Both the position numbers and the translations under genes were made by a program. From Bacillota bacterium (lineage in GTDB: Bacteria > Bacillota > Clostridia > Acetivibrionales > DSM-1351), in contig JAEWST010000032.1 in NCBI GenBank assembly GCA_023398105.1, positions 1-37,970 on the forward strand: a DNA stretch of 37,970 nucleotides, in the 5' to 3' direction. The notes under the pieces were generated by a model, which was not told the origin of the DNA, ran no database searches, and saw only the letters and a list, made by a program, of their open reading frames with translations. Within the stretch, counting starts at the first letter, position 1; each line of letters begins with the position of its first letter. Shown in pieces: positions 24,093 through 31,843 of this stretch.

Positions 24093-24128
24093 AGCACTCT
24101 CCATATTTTGTAGGAGAGTGCTATTTTT
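24093..24128 (+). terminator. Rho-independent terminator after Nudix gene
   Basis: AGCACTCTCC pairs perfectly with GGAGAGTGCT over a 10-base loop, followed by ATTTTT. Confidence 0.85.
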
Positions 24129-24266
24129 AAGAATATAGGAATTTATATGTTTTAGAGAGTTATAAAAGTGTTACAAAAGCATTTGAAATTATGAACTTGA
24201 ATGCGTACATCCTAAAGGTGTCTGCTTAGACACTTTGCGAACGAAGAACTATCAAGCAATAGATGT

Positions 24267-24299
24267 AATGAAATTTTTCTACAATCGAAAAATTTCATT
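24267..24299. other. Perfect 13-bp hairpin upstream of yigZ
   Basis: AATGAAATTTTTC pairs with GAAAAATTTCATT around the loop TACAATC. There is no T-tract after it on the plus strand, and a smaller bulged hairpin lies about 30 bp upstream. Role unknown: leader structure, second terminator or protein site. Confidence 0.5.
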
Positions 24300-24362
24300 T
24301 TGAATCTAGGCGTTATAACACTAAATTTCTATAGTTATTGGATGGAGGCAGAAAGACTGAAT

Positions 24363-25013
24363 ATGTTATTAGAGTACAAAACAATACTGAATGGTGCTAC
24401 CGCAGAGTTTGAAGAAAAAAAATCCAAGTTTATAGCTAATGTTAAACCTGTATCCAATGAAAATGAAGCTGTAGAATTTATTAATAGTTTCAAAACAAAG
24501 TATTGGGATGCTACGCATAATGTTTATGCCTATAGCATTAATAATGAAACCTTAATTCAAAGATACAGCGATGATGGAGAGCCATCGGGTACAGCAGGAA
24601 TGCCTGCACTTGAGGTTATCAAGAGAATGGGAGTACAGGATGTTGTGGTAGTAATAACAAGATACTTTGGAGGAACATTACTTGGAGCGTCAGGTCTTAT
24701 ACGTGCATATAGCAAGAGTTCTGCAATGGGCTTAGAGGCTGGAGAAATAGTGACAAAAAAACTTTGTTTTAATCTAAACATTGTAGTAGAATATACACTT
24801 TTTGGTAAATTACAAAATATGCTTATGAACAATAATAATATAATAAAAGACATACAATATGGCCAGGATGTTGAATTAAGTGTACTAATTGAGGTTGGAA
24901 AGGAAAAAGAACTGATAGATAATATTATTGAGAACACCAGTGACAGAGCTATATGTGATTTGGGTGAGAAAACTTTCATAACATTAGGTAGCGATGGAAG
25001 GTTGATTATTTAA
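24363..25013 (+). CDS. yigZ: YigZ/IMPACT family protein
   Basis: A 216-residue member of the UPF0029/IMPACT family. The N-terminal domain shows EEKKSKFIANVKPV, WDATHNVYAY, RYSDDGEPSGTAGMPALEVI and VVVITRYFGGTLLGASGLIRAYS, the diagnostic stretch; the C-terminal DUF1949 domain (about 140-216) has a ferredoxin-like pattern. Molecular function in bacteria is unsettled; the eukaryotic relative IMPACT modulates Gcn2. ATG at 24363 gives the family's usual MLLEYKTI start, with GGAGG 14 bp before it, a little far; ATG 24342 in frame is the alternative. Confidence 0.88.
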   Translation: MLLEYKTILNGATAEFEEKKSKFIANVKPVSNENEAVEFINSFKTKYWDATHNVYAYSINNETLIQRYSDDGEPSGTAGMPALEVIKRMGVQDVVVVITRYFGGTLLGASGLIRAYSKSSAMGLEAGEIVTKKLCFNLNIVVEYTLFGKLQNMLMNNNNIIKDIQYGQDVELSVLIEVGKEKELIDNIIENTSDRAICDLGEKTFITLGSDGRLII

Positions 25014-25209
25014 TAAATTACTATTATAATTTATGGTAGCTGTTATTTAGAATAGATAATAGTGACAATCTTTTTAATAATTAAATCAACTTTTGCACTA
25101 AAAATCTATTGGTGCGGTAGGATTATCAATGGTTTGTTGCCAAAATAATTGCTTGAATTAGTATGTGCTAGGAACTAACATTATTCATCGAAGTGTTTTT
25201 GTTGTCGCA

Positions 25210-25388
25210 CACATTCACCATCCATGGTTCATAGTGTGCTAAAACCGACATCGTGTCGGTTTTTCAGCAAAAAAACTTTGTCTTATCAACTAATTCATAC
25301 AATTATTTCCAACCCAACTTTCCATTGATAATGCTACCACCCCTTATATTAATATACTTTAAGCAGTATATTAAACTGAGAAAGTTGA
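25210..25388 (-). repeat. Intergenic repeat element, copy 2
   Basis: Second copy of the element at 94-252. Its 122-bp core (25210-25331) differs at about 10 positions without gaps. The shared 15-base end block is at 25374-25388. Between core and end block this copy has about 20 more bases than copy 1, containing a perfect 9-bp hairpin (TTAATATAC with GTATATTAA, 25349-25374) that copy 1 lacks. The terminator-like hairpin (25241-25263) is identical. As in copy 1, a plus-strand gene lies to the right. Confidence 0.8.
25290..25325 (-). CDS. Micro-ORF of repeat copy 2 (11 codons)
   Basis: Minus-strand ATG at 25325 reads MESWVGNNCMN and then TAG, with AGGGGTGG upstream as a possible ribosome site. 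It has the same length and stop as the micro-ORF in copy 1. Coding is unproven. Confidence 0.25.
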   Translation of the reverse strand: MESWVGNNCMN

Positions 25389-25507
25389 TTAATTAAGTTT
25401 AGGTTTATATGGAGCAAATAACACCATGTTAAGCCTGCATTCATAGTGAATAGTAAATATTAATTGAAATAATTTAAATTATTTAGAAATGTAATTAGGA
25501 GGTATTT

Positions 25508-26254
25508 ATGTCAGGTCATTCAAAATGGGCTACTATAAAACGTAAAAAGGGAGCAACAGATGCTCAAAGAGGTAAAGTTTTTACTAAACTGGGTAGAGAA
25601 ATAGTAATAGCAGTAAAACAAGGAGGAGGAGCCGATCCTAGTACAAACTCAAAATTAAAAGATGTTATTGCCAAAGCAAAGGCAGCAAATATGCCTAACG
25701 ATAATATTACTAGAAGTATAAAGAAAGCATCAGGTGATGGCGACAACTCAAATTATGAAGAGATAACTTATGAAGGCTATGGTCCAGGTGGAGTTGCAGT
25801 TATATGTGAATGTACTACAGACAACAGAAACAGAACTGCTGGAGACTTAAGACACTATTTTGATAAGTTCGGCGGAAACTTAGGACAGAACGGTTGCGTT
25901 TCATTTATGTTCAACAAAAAAGGTATCATTTTAATAGAGAAGAGCAGCAAAGTTAATGAAGATACTTTGATGCTGGAAGCACTTGATGCGGGAGCAGAGG
26001 ATTTCAATGTAGAAGATGAAATTTATGAAATAATCACTGAACCAGCAGATTTTTCAGCTGTTCGTGAGAAGCTTGAAGCAAAGAATTATGAATTTGTGCA
26101 AGCAGAAGTATCAATGATACCAAATATGACTACAAAACTTACTGACCCAGAACATATAAAGTTCATGGATAAGCTTTTAGAGAATTTAGAAGACCTCGAT
26201 GATGTATCAAATGTATACCACAGTTGGGAACAGGAAGAGGAAGACGAAGAGTAA
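25508..26254 (+). CDS. yebC: YebC/PmpR family protein
   Basis: A 248-residue YebC family protein. The start MSGHSKWATIKRKKGATDAQRGKVFTKLGREI is diagnostic, followed by GGADPSTNSKLKDVIAKAKAANMP, YEGYGPGGVAVICECTTDNRNRT and the acidic C-terminal region. Family members were first described as transcription regulators (PmpR) and have more recently been linked to relieving ribosome stalls at proline-rich stretches. AGGAGG precedes the ATG, and a strong terminator follows. Function here is by family only. Confidence 0.95.
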   Translation: MSGHSKWATIKRKKGATDAQRGKVFTKLGREIVIAVKQGGGADPSTNSKLKDVIAKAKAANMPNDNITRSIKKASGDGDNSNYEEITYEGYGPGGVAVICECTTDNRNRTAGDLRHYFDKFGGNLGQNGCVSFMFNKKGIILIEKSSKVNEDTLMLEALDAGAEDFNVEDEIYEIITEPADFSAVREKLEAKNYEFVQAEVSMIPNMTTKLTDPEHIKFMDKLLENLEDLDDVSNVYHSWEQEEEDEE

Positions 26255-26385
26255 TAAGAAGATTACATCTGATTTAAAAGATGAATATGGAGTATATAAA
26301 TCAGTAGAGCGTGAAGAAATTAGGTAAAAAAGGCAAACAGTCTCATTATAGGTGCACTTAGAATAATATTCAACTATGTACTCAA

Positions 26386-26418
26386 AATAAAAGCAATCCC
26401 TAAGGGATTGCTTTTATT
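26386..26418. terminator. Bidirectional terminator after yebC
   Basis: A perfect 15-bp stem, AATAAAAGCAATCCC with GGGATTGCTTTTATT, loop TAA. It sits between convergent genes and overlaps the stop codon of the minus-strand gene at 26414. Confidence 0.85.
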
Positions 26419-26662
26419 CATCAATAACAATCTTATCTACCATTTCAAGTCTGCCTTCATCAATAAATTTCTGAATAGTTGCTACGCTTATTTCTAACGT
26501 GGTAGAAATAGTTCCGATAGACGACCTTGGGTGCTCTTTCAAAAAACTTTTTATTTTTTTGAATTCTAACTCGTTTTTTTGAATACAGCTAAAACACAAA
26601 TCATCATTGGTTGTATACATAAATGTTCCATTGCATTGTCTGCATTTCTTCGGTTCAGCCAT
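26414..26662 (-). CDS. YvyF-like zinc-ribbon/HTH protein
   Basis: An 82-residue protein with CRQC near the N-terminus and CFSC about 14 residues later, forming a likely zinc ribbon, followed by a helix-turn-helix-like stretch (SSIGTISTTLEISVATIQKFIDEGRL). This layout matches the flagellar operon protein YvyF family (TIGR03826). No flagellar genes lie in the window, so a flagellar role is not supported by context. GGAGGT lies 9 bp before the ATG. Confidence 0.75.
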   Translation of the reverse strand: MAEPKKCRQCNGTFMYTTNDDLCFSCIQKNELEFKKIKSFLKEHPRSSIGTISTTLEISVATIQKFIDEGRLEMVDKIVIDE

Positions 26663-26843
26663 TCTAATTGACCTCCAATTATTTTGTTGTAGATAGAAGA
26701 GTTTCTGTGAGTATGCATGAAAAATCTATAGCTGAACTATCAAATTAATACCTATTATAGTATATGCTTGAAAATAATAAATAAACTTTAACATAATATT
26801 AAGCCTATCGGTGAGGGAGTCTTGCAAAAGTTGATAAAATTAT

Positions 26844-27104
26844 TTAATCTGAACAAAGACGACTGTTTTTCGCCTTGATTCCAGGTATCTCGTTTAGTTT
26901 TAGTTCAAGAGCTGTTATTTCTTCTTCTGAACCAACAAGATGAAGAACAATAAGACCCTCGTTAGAACAATAGTCTTCGCTTGCATCATGAATACCTAGT
27001 CTTGTTTTAATAATACATCCTGATTCGGTCAAAACTCTCTGCATTTCATTAACATTTTCAACTCTCTTATTTGTTAAAACAGACATTACGTTATAGCATG
27101 CCAT
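26844..27104 (-). CDS. ACT-like protein of the TM1266 / iron-hydrogenase regulator family
   Basis: An 86-residue protein with the ferredoxin-like ACT pattern: VMSVLTNKRVENVNEMQRVLTESG, KTRLGIHDA, GLIVLHLVGSEEEITALELKLNEIPGIKAK. This matches the small TM1266-like family (TIGR03959), named putative iron-only hydrogenase system regulator because relatives often sit with the HydEFG maturases. Those genes are not in this window. The start is ATG at 27104 behind GGAGGT; an upstream in-frame ATG (27119) overlaps that ribosome site. Confidence 0.7.
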   Translation of the reverse strand: MACYNVMSVLTNKRVENVNEMQRVLTESGCIIKTRLGIHDASEDYCSNEGLIVLHLVGSEEEITALELKLNEIPGIKAKNSRLCSD

Positions 27105-27343
27105 ATGAGATACCTCCAATAAATTTATATATTAATTTTATAATAACAAAAATATTTGCACAAGTAATATTTTTGCTTTTCTCTTTCCTATAACACAATG
27201 TCAATTGCTATTGGTTAAAGCTTCCTAGAAGTCATAAAATAAGTTTGAACACAAACTTGAGTTAAAAGCATAATTTGCGTTAAACAGATAGCTTTTAGGG
27301 TGAAGGCTTTGAAGCTTAATTGACTTTAGTAAGGTAAGCTAAT

Positions 27344-28390
27344 CTATTCCACACTTTCAGAGTCAGAATTAGTTGCAATATCAAAGTGCTTAACTTCTAG
27401 TACATCTAATATAAATATAAATATTGGTATACCAATAATAAGTCCCCATATTCCAAGTAAATTCTCAGATACAATTAAAACCACAAAAGTATAGAAAACA
27501 GGCAGTTTTGTCTTTTGAGACATTAGCTTAGGATTAAGTATATAGCTTTCAAGAGCATGTAAAATTGCAACTAATATAAGAACATATACTATCATTTTGA
27601 AGCCGCCAATGTTGAAGGCAATTATAGTAAGCGGAATTAAAGAAATGATTACACCTGCAACAGGAACTAAGCCTAAAACAAATATCATAAAGCCTAATCC
27701 CAATATTTGTGGAAACTTAAGAATAGATAGAAGAATCATAGACAGTATACAATTGATAAGGGATATTGTAATTTGAGTCTGAATTACCTTTCCGAAGGAT
27801 TGTAGAAACTTATTGCCAAAAAAGGATAGTTCCTCATAAATAACACTTATTTTACTGTTTTTAAAACCTGAAGTAAATTTTGATATTTTAGTTTTTTCAA
27901 GTATAAAAAATAAGCTTAAAATTACTGCAATAAATATGTCAAATCCCCATTTTCCTATATTGGTTATTGATTTTAACAAGGTGTCAACATTGTCACCTAT
28001 ATAGGTTGTAATCTTAAAATCCTTAACTAGTGAAATGATGTAGTTTAAAGTGTCATTTTCATAAGTACTGTTTAAGAAAATAGTAGCTTGAAGAATTATT
28101 GATTTTAACTCAGAAATAATTACTGGAATATACCTGTACAGACTGGACGTTGCAAGAGTTATAATGCCTAAGTATATTGTAATTATTATAGCCTTTAATA
28201 ACTTGGAATTTACTATTTTTGCTTTGGAGAAGAAGTAATTTGAAGCTGTATATCCTAAGTAAGCAAATATAAAGGTTAATAAAAACATATTAGCCATTCC
28301 TCTGAGAAGATATATTACTGTTGCAAAGGCAAGAAGTATTAGAAATCTTCTAGATAGTTGTGTTGAAAATATTGATTTAAATGTTGTCAT
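27344..28390 (-). CDS. AI-2E family (PerM-like) membrane transporter
   Basis: A 348-residue integral membrane protein of the AI-2E/PerM family, with about eight predicted helices and the conserved C-terminal stretch LGLGFMIFVLGLVPVAGVIISLIPLTI, then ESYILNPKLMS and LLGIWGLIIGIPIFIF. Substrates vary: AI-2 export, sodium-proton antiport and other roles have been reported for relatives, so the substrate here is open. ATG 28390 has AAGGATG upstream. It appears to be a single gene. Confidence 0.85.
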   Translation of the reverse strand: MTTFKSIFSTQLSRRFLILLAFATVIYLLRGMANMFLLTFIFAYLGYTASNYFFSKAKIVNSKLLKAIIITIYLGIITLATSSLYRYIPVIISELKSIILQATIFLNSTYENDTLNYIISLVKDFKITTYIGDNVDTLLKSITNIGKWGFDIFIAVILSLFFILEKTKISKFTSGFKNSKISVIYEELSFFGNKFLQSFGKVIQTQITISLINCILSMILLSILKFPQILGLGFMIFVLGLVPVAGVIISLIPLTIIAFNIGGFKMIVYVLILVAILHALESYILNPKLMSQKTKLPVFYTFVVLIVSENLLGIWGLIIGIPIFIFILDVLEVKHFDIATNSDSESVE

Positions 28391-28587
28391 ACGTACATCC
28401 TTTGTATAATATTAGAAATACATTAAATTCTGTTGCTTAGAAATTAAGCAATTAATGTATATATCTATTTTTATTATATATAAATATTATTAAGTAATAA
28501 AGGCTAAATTTAAATATAATGCTATTTAGAATTTAAAAGCTTTATTCTTGGCAACAAACTCTTGATAACTGAAAAGTTCATATTTTA

Positions 28588-28627
28588 AAAATAAAAGGAT
28601 ACCATTTTCACGGTATCCTTTTATTTT
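28588..28627. terminator. Terminator after the SASP gene
   Basis: A perfect 16-bp stem (28588-28603 with 28612-28627), A-rich on one arm and T-rich on the other, over an 8-base loop. It lies 13 bp after the stop of the minus-strand SASP gene. Confidence 0.85.
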
Positions 28628-28639
28628 ATTTGCTAATTC

Positions 28640-28810
28640 TTATTTCTTGGAATTTGTATAAGCTTCAAATACCTTCTGGGTAATTGTTCCACCGATTTTG
28701 CCGGCTTCTCTAGAAGTTAAGTCACCATTATAGCCCTGCTTTAAATTAACGCCAACCTGAGATGCTATTTCATACTTCATATTCTCGAATGTTGATTTAC
28801 TTCTTGCCAT
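28640..28810 (-). CDS. Small acid-soluble spore protein, alpha/beta type
   Basis: A 56-residue SASP that coats and protects DNA in dormant spores. Seen: KYEIASQVGVNL, including the likely germination-protease cleavage site (Glu-Ile-Ala), then GYNGDLTSREAGKIGGTITQKVFEAY, the DNA-binding signature. It is slightly shorter than common family members (about 60-70). ATG at 28810 lies 9 bp after GGAGG; upstream in-frame starts would precede the ribosome site. Expression is expected from sigma G in the forespore, but I could not pick a sigma-G promoter with confidence. Confidence 0.92.
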   Translation of the reverse strand: MARSKSTFENMKYEIASQVGVNLKQGYNGDLTSREAGKIGGTITQKVFEAYTNSKK

Positions 28811-28991
28811 AATCATATTCCTCCTTATAAGATAAGTTTCACCATAATCACTAATTAGTGAATTCAATTGGTGTACTAATATAATCTGCAATATTAATAA
28901 AAATATAACGGAAATATATTACTAAATGACCAGTACTTACTGACCAGCTGTATATCAATAGTCAGTATAGTTTTTAAGATTTTTCTTTTTA

Positions 28992-29026
28992 ATCAAAGTG
29001 GCGTCTGAAAGCAACGCCACTTTGAT
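28992..29026 (-). terminator. Hairpin after the DUF378 gene
   Basis: ATCAAAGTGGCGT pairs perfectly with ACGCCACTTTGAT (13 bp) over a 9-base loop, directly after the stop of the minus-strand gene at 29033. There is no T-tract on the minus strand, so termination is likely but less certain. Confidence 0.6.
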
Positions 29027-29032
29027 GCTAAA

Positions 29033-29248
29033 TTAATGATGGTTTCTAACTGTCTCTTGTTCTCTGAATAATAAACTGATGGTGTATAAACCAGCGATAC
29101 CCACAATGGCAAATATTGATCTTGTAATTAGCGAAGTAGCTCCAAATATTGAGCCTACTAAGTCATAATTAAATAACCCTACAGAAAGCCAGTTTAGAGC
29201 TCCAATGATTACAACGATTAATGCTACTCTATCCAAAGATGTTCTCAT
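29033..29248 (-). CDS. DUF378 membrane protein (YuzA-like)
   Basis: A 71-residue protein with two membrane helices (about 6-26 and 37-60) around the family motif GALNWLSVGLFNYDLVGSIFG. It belongs to DUF378, which includes Bacillus YuzA; function unknown. ATG at 29248 is 8 bp after AAGGAG; a GTG six bases earlier is less well placed. Confidence 0.85.
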   Translation of the reverse strand: MRTSLDRVALIVVIIGALNWLSVGLFNYDLVGSIFGATSLITRSIFAIVGIAGLYTISLLFREQETVRNHH

Positions 29249-29664
29249 GGTCACAACTCCTTCTATATTTTATTTGACTAAGATATAAGCTTTTAATTAA
29301 TTAAGCTTATTTAATCAGTTATATTATCTGAATACATTTGATTTTTATACTTAGAAATTTTATTGAATTAAAACTATATGCATTACAGCATTTTTTATCA
29401 AAAATAATAACCGCACTCCCTATTAAACAGGGAATGCGGTGTATTTAAATAACCGTCTGAATAATCAGGCAGTTAGTATTGAAATGTTAGTATTGAAACT
29501 TATTGGCTTTATAAAAAGTCTTATAAATTATAAAAATATCAATACTGACATGCTCTTCTTTAGTATAATATGAAATATAAAAATTATGTGTGATACCTAA
29601 AATTAACTATAATCAAAAATAATTCAAAATTATATCTTTTGTAAAGACAAAATTGGAGGTTAGG
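29249..29664. other. Divergent intergenic region with hairpin and repeats
   Basis: No gene is supported. It holds an orphan hairpin (29411-29439), two tandem copies of GTTAGTATTGAAA (29472-29484 and 29486-29498), an inverted relative of that sequence (29537-29550) and TATAAT at 29564-29569, a likely -10 box for the downstream gene. The arrangement suggests a regulator-bound promoter. Confidence 0.45.
29411..29439. terminator. Orphan terminator-like hairpin
   Basis: CCGCA and TCCCT pair with AGGGA and TGCGG across one C/A mismatch, loop ATTAAAC. It is followed on the minus strand by TTATTATTTTTG. No gene ends here: both neighbours are transcribed away from it, so it may end an unannotated short transcript. 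Confidence 0.5.
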
Positions 29665-30420
29665 ATGAATCCTATTGAAATACCAAATATACCTACAAAT
29701 GATGTTGTTGTAGTAATAATTGATAGAAGAGCATCTGATAAAATTAAAGAGATTTTAAAACAGCAAAATATATTATTGATTGAAACGCTGCCGCATCCAG
29801 ATATATACCCTGCAATAGCTTATCATCCTGACATGATGTTTCATCATATACAAGGTAATATTATTGTCTATGCTCCCAATACTCCCCAGTCAATAATAGA
29901 TGAGCTGATTAGTATTGGCTTTGACATGATAAAGGGTCAAACTGTACTCAGGGATAAATATCCTTATAATATTGCATATAACATAGCAAGAGTAGGAAAA
30001 TATGCTTTTCATAATACAAGATATACTGATCCTGTTGTAAAAGAGTTGCTTTTAGATAGAGGAGTAGAATTTATTCATGTTAGTCAGGGTTACTCAAAAT
30101 GTTTAACATGTATTATTAATGAAAATAGTATAATTACCTCTGATAATGATATCTATAGAAAGGCAAAATCAGTAGACATAGATGCATTACTAATTGAACC
30201 TGATAAGTCAATAAGACTAGAACCTTTTGATATGGGATTTCTTGGAGGAGCAACTGGCTTGATTGGAAGAAATAAACTTGCATTTACAGGTGACTTAAAG
30301 TTCCATAAGAACTTTAAAGAAATATTATGTTATTTAAGTTTAAAAAATGTAGACATGGTTATGCTTAATGATGATAGATTAATGGATTTAGGAACTGTAA
30401 TTCCTATAATACAGAAATAA
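29665..30420 (+). CDS. DUF6873-like GME-fold protein
   Basis: A 251-residue protein with the repeated beta-beta-alpha-beta pattern of the guanidino-group-modifying (GME, amidinotransferase-like) superfamily. Stretches such as HPDMMFHHIQGNIIVYAP, YPYNIAYNIARVGKYAFHN, QGYSKCLTCIINENSIITSD and GFLGGATGLIGRNKLAFTGDLK look like the clostridial DUF6873 group. The C-terminal catalytic Cys of arginine deiminases and dimethylargininases is not present, so enzymatic activity is doubtful. ATG at 29665 follows GGAGGT by 4 bp; the earlier GTG is not preferred. Confidence 0.65.
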   Translation: MNPIEIPNIPTNDVVVVIIDRRASDKIKEILKQQNILLIETLPHPDIYPAIAYHPDMMFHHIQGNIIVYAPNTPQSIIDELISIGFDMIKGQTVLRDKYPYNIAYNIARVGKYAFHNTRYTDPVVKELLLDRGVEFIHVSQGYSKCLTCIINENSIITSDNDIYRKAKSVDIDALLIEPDKSIRLEPFDMGFLGGATGLIGRNKLAFTGDLKFHKNFKEILCYLSLKNVDMVMLNDDRLMDLGTVIPIIQK

Positions 30421-30606
30421 TCTTTATCGTGTAGTACCGATAAAAATTGCAATGCATATAATGTAGCAAGACTTTATAAGGGCGAATTCGTTAAAATATA
30501 TTTTAAAGAAAAAGTGTTTAAATTATTTTTTAGCATAAATTGCAAAACGCTCATTGCATACAAATTTTATCAAGACATATACTACACACGAAGGGAAGTG
30601 AAGTTG

Positions 30607-31524
30607 ATGCAATATCAATATCTCTCTATAGGAGTTAACGATAACGCAGAAAACATTGTACAACAAATTGAAAAAGAGCTTGTGCAACTAAAAGAAAAAA
30701 GAATTAATTATTATATAAAAGAGATAGATTTTGAGGGTACAACTTCCGTAATATGTAATATAGAAGAAGATGGGTTAGTTCCGAATAACTTAAATCAATA
30801 TGAATTACTTAAATATCATGTGTCAAGTGCACTTGCTGAGCATGTTATTAAGGAGTACGAGGAGAAATTGCTAATTAGAATAATAAATAGCAATTATGGA
30901 TATTTTAATGCAAATGAAAAAAAAGACATTTTAAGAATTTCACAGAAAAAAATAAGAAACGATGATAATGTGTTTTTTAATACGTTATTTCAAATTAGAC
31001 GACGAAATATGATTGTTAAAAAATTTTTGGAATACTTTGAGGGCTCTAGCAACATAATTCTCGATGGTTTTATAAACTTTAGACTAAAGGATTATAGTAA
31101 GGAACTTGAGGACATAATTGATGATGCAGTGGATGATTTCTTAATAGAAAGAGAGTACAAAGAGTTTATAAGGCTTCTTAAGTATTTTGTTGAAATACAA
31201 GAGTCAAAATTTAATGTTGTACACGTGATTATGCAGCAGGATGAGAAATATATACTATTAGATGAAAAAAAGTATGAAATTACAAATGATTGTATGCAAG
31301 ACTTTTTATATGATTTGCCCGAAACAGAGATAAACCATGATGATTTATTAGTTAGTTCATTAATTTCACTAGCTCCCCAAAATATAGTGGTTCATAACTG
31401 GCAGAAGTTTAAGAATCAAAAACTTTTAGATACCATAAAAAACATTTTTTCTGGGAAGGTTGTTCTATGTAATGGTTGTGGTGAATGTGAATATAATTTA
31501 ATAAAAATAGACAAAAATGAGTAG
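30607..31524 (+). CDS. ytxC: Sporulation protein YtxC
   Basis: A 305-residue match to the YtxC sporulation family (PF08812). Seen: an N-terminal alpha/beta region, a central helical part with LLKYHVSSALAEHVIKEYEEKLL and IRRRNMIVKKFLEYFEG, then EFIRLLKYFVEIQESKFNVVHV, and a C-terminal stretch ending in KVVLCNGCGECEYNL with a small Cys cluster. Its biochemical role in spore formation is unknown. The ATG at 30607 is preceded by AAGGGAAG; longer in-frame starts back to 30514 have no ribosome site and encode atypical sequence. Confidence 0.8.
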   Translation: MQYQYLSIGVNDNAENIVQQIEKELVQLKEKRINYYIKEIDFEGTTSVICNIEEDGLVPNNLNQYELLKYHVSSALAEHVIKEYEEKLLIRIINSNYGYFNANEKKDILRISQKKIRNDDNVFFNTLFQIRRRNMIVKKFLEYFEGSSNIILDGFINFRLKDYSKELEDIIDDAVDDFLIEREYKEFIRLLKYFVEIQESKFNVVHVIMQQDEKYILLDEKKYEITNDCMQDFLYDLPETEINHDDLLVSSLISLAPQNIVVHNWQKFKNQKLLDTIKNIFSGKVVLCNGCGECEYNLIKIDKNE

Positions 31525-31573
31525 TACTTTATGTTAATTGGAAATTTGTTACTATGTTTTTTTGTAATATATA

Positions 31574-31602
31574 TTGACAAAATGGTAGTATATAAATACA
31601 AT
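31574..31602 (+). promoter_or_regulatory. Near-consensus sigma-A promoter without a following gene
   Basis: Perfect TTGACA (31574-31579), 17-bp spacer, TACAAT (31597-31602). The nearest gene is 380 bp downstream and beyond a strong terminator, so this promoter more likely drives a short RNA. Confidence 0.7.
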
Positions 31603-31608
31603 ATATTG

Positions 31609-31843
31609 TGTAATTATATTATATTTGTATAGGTAATACATTATTTAGTAATATAATTATTTGTTTTTGTGAATAAAATACTTCGTATCTGCTTATATGC
31701 ATATGAAGTACTTTATATATTACAAAAGATTAAAAAATGCAAAACGATTGATAAGTTTTAAAATATACAATAGAAAAAATTTAATAATTACTAAAGAAAA
31801 ACTGTCCGGGAAAATGAAAAGAGAGTCTTATGACTCTCTTTTT
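31609..31843 (+). ncRNA. Candidate small RNA, about 235 nt
   Basis: Bounded by a near-consensus promoter and a strong terminator with no credible ORF between. Internally, an AAATACTTCGTAT-type arm pairs with its partner near 31704-31717, with one mismatch and one wobble. It does not show a 6S, tmRNA, SRP or RNase P pattern that I can recognise. Start and end are inferred from the promoter and terminator. Confidence 0.4.
31817..31843 (+). terminator. Strong rho-independent terminator
   Basis: AAAAGAGAGTC pairs perfectly with GACTCTCTTTT around TTAT and runs into a T-tract. It ends the candidate small RNA and possibly read-through from ytxC. Confidence 0.85.

Larger units (their letters stand above)
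24007..24362. other. Intergenic region with several hairpins
   Basis: Contains, in order, a CCACTT/AAGTGG stem over the Nudix stop codon, a GCGG-GTA-CCGC stem (24010-24020), a strong terminator (24093-24128), a bulged AAAG-GTGTCT / AGACACTTT stem (24214-24236) and a perfect 13-bp stem (24267-24299). No ORF is supported. The last two hairpins lie after the terminator and before yigZ, so they could form a structured leader. Confidence 0.5.
25014..25507. other. Intergenic region with repeat copy 2
   Basis: Between yigZ and yebC. It contains small AT-rich stems near 25030-25070, repeat copy 2 (25210-25388) and 119 bases of leader before yebC with AGGAGG. No further gene or clear promoter is seen. 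Confidence 0.6.
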
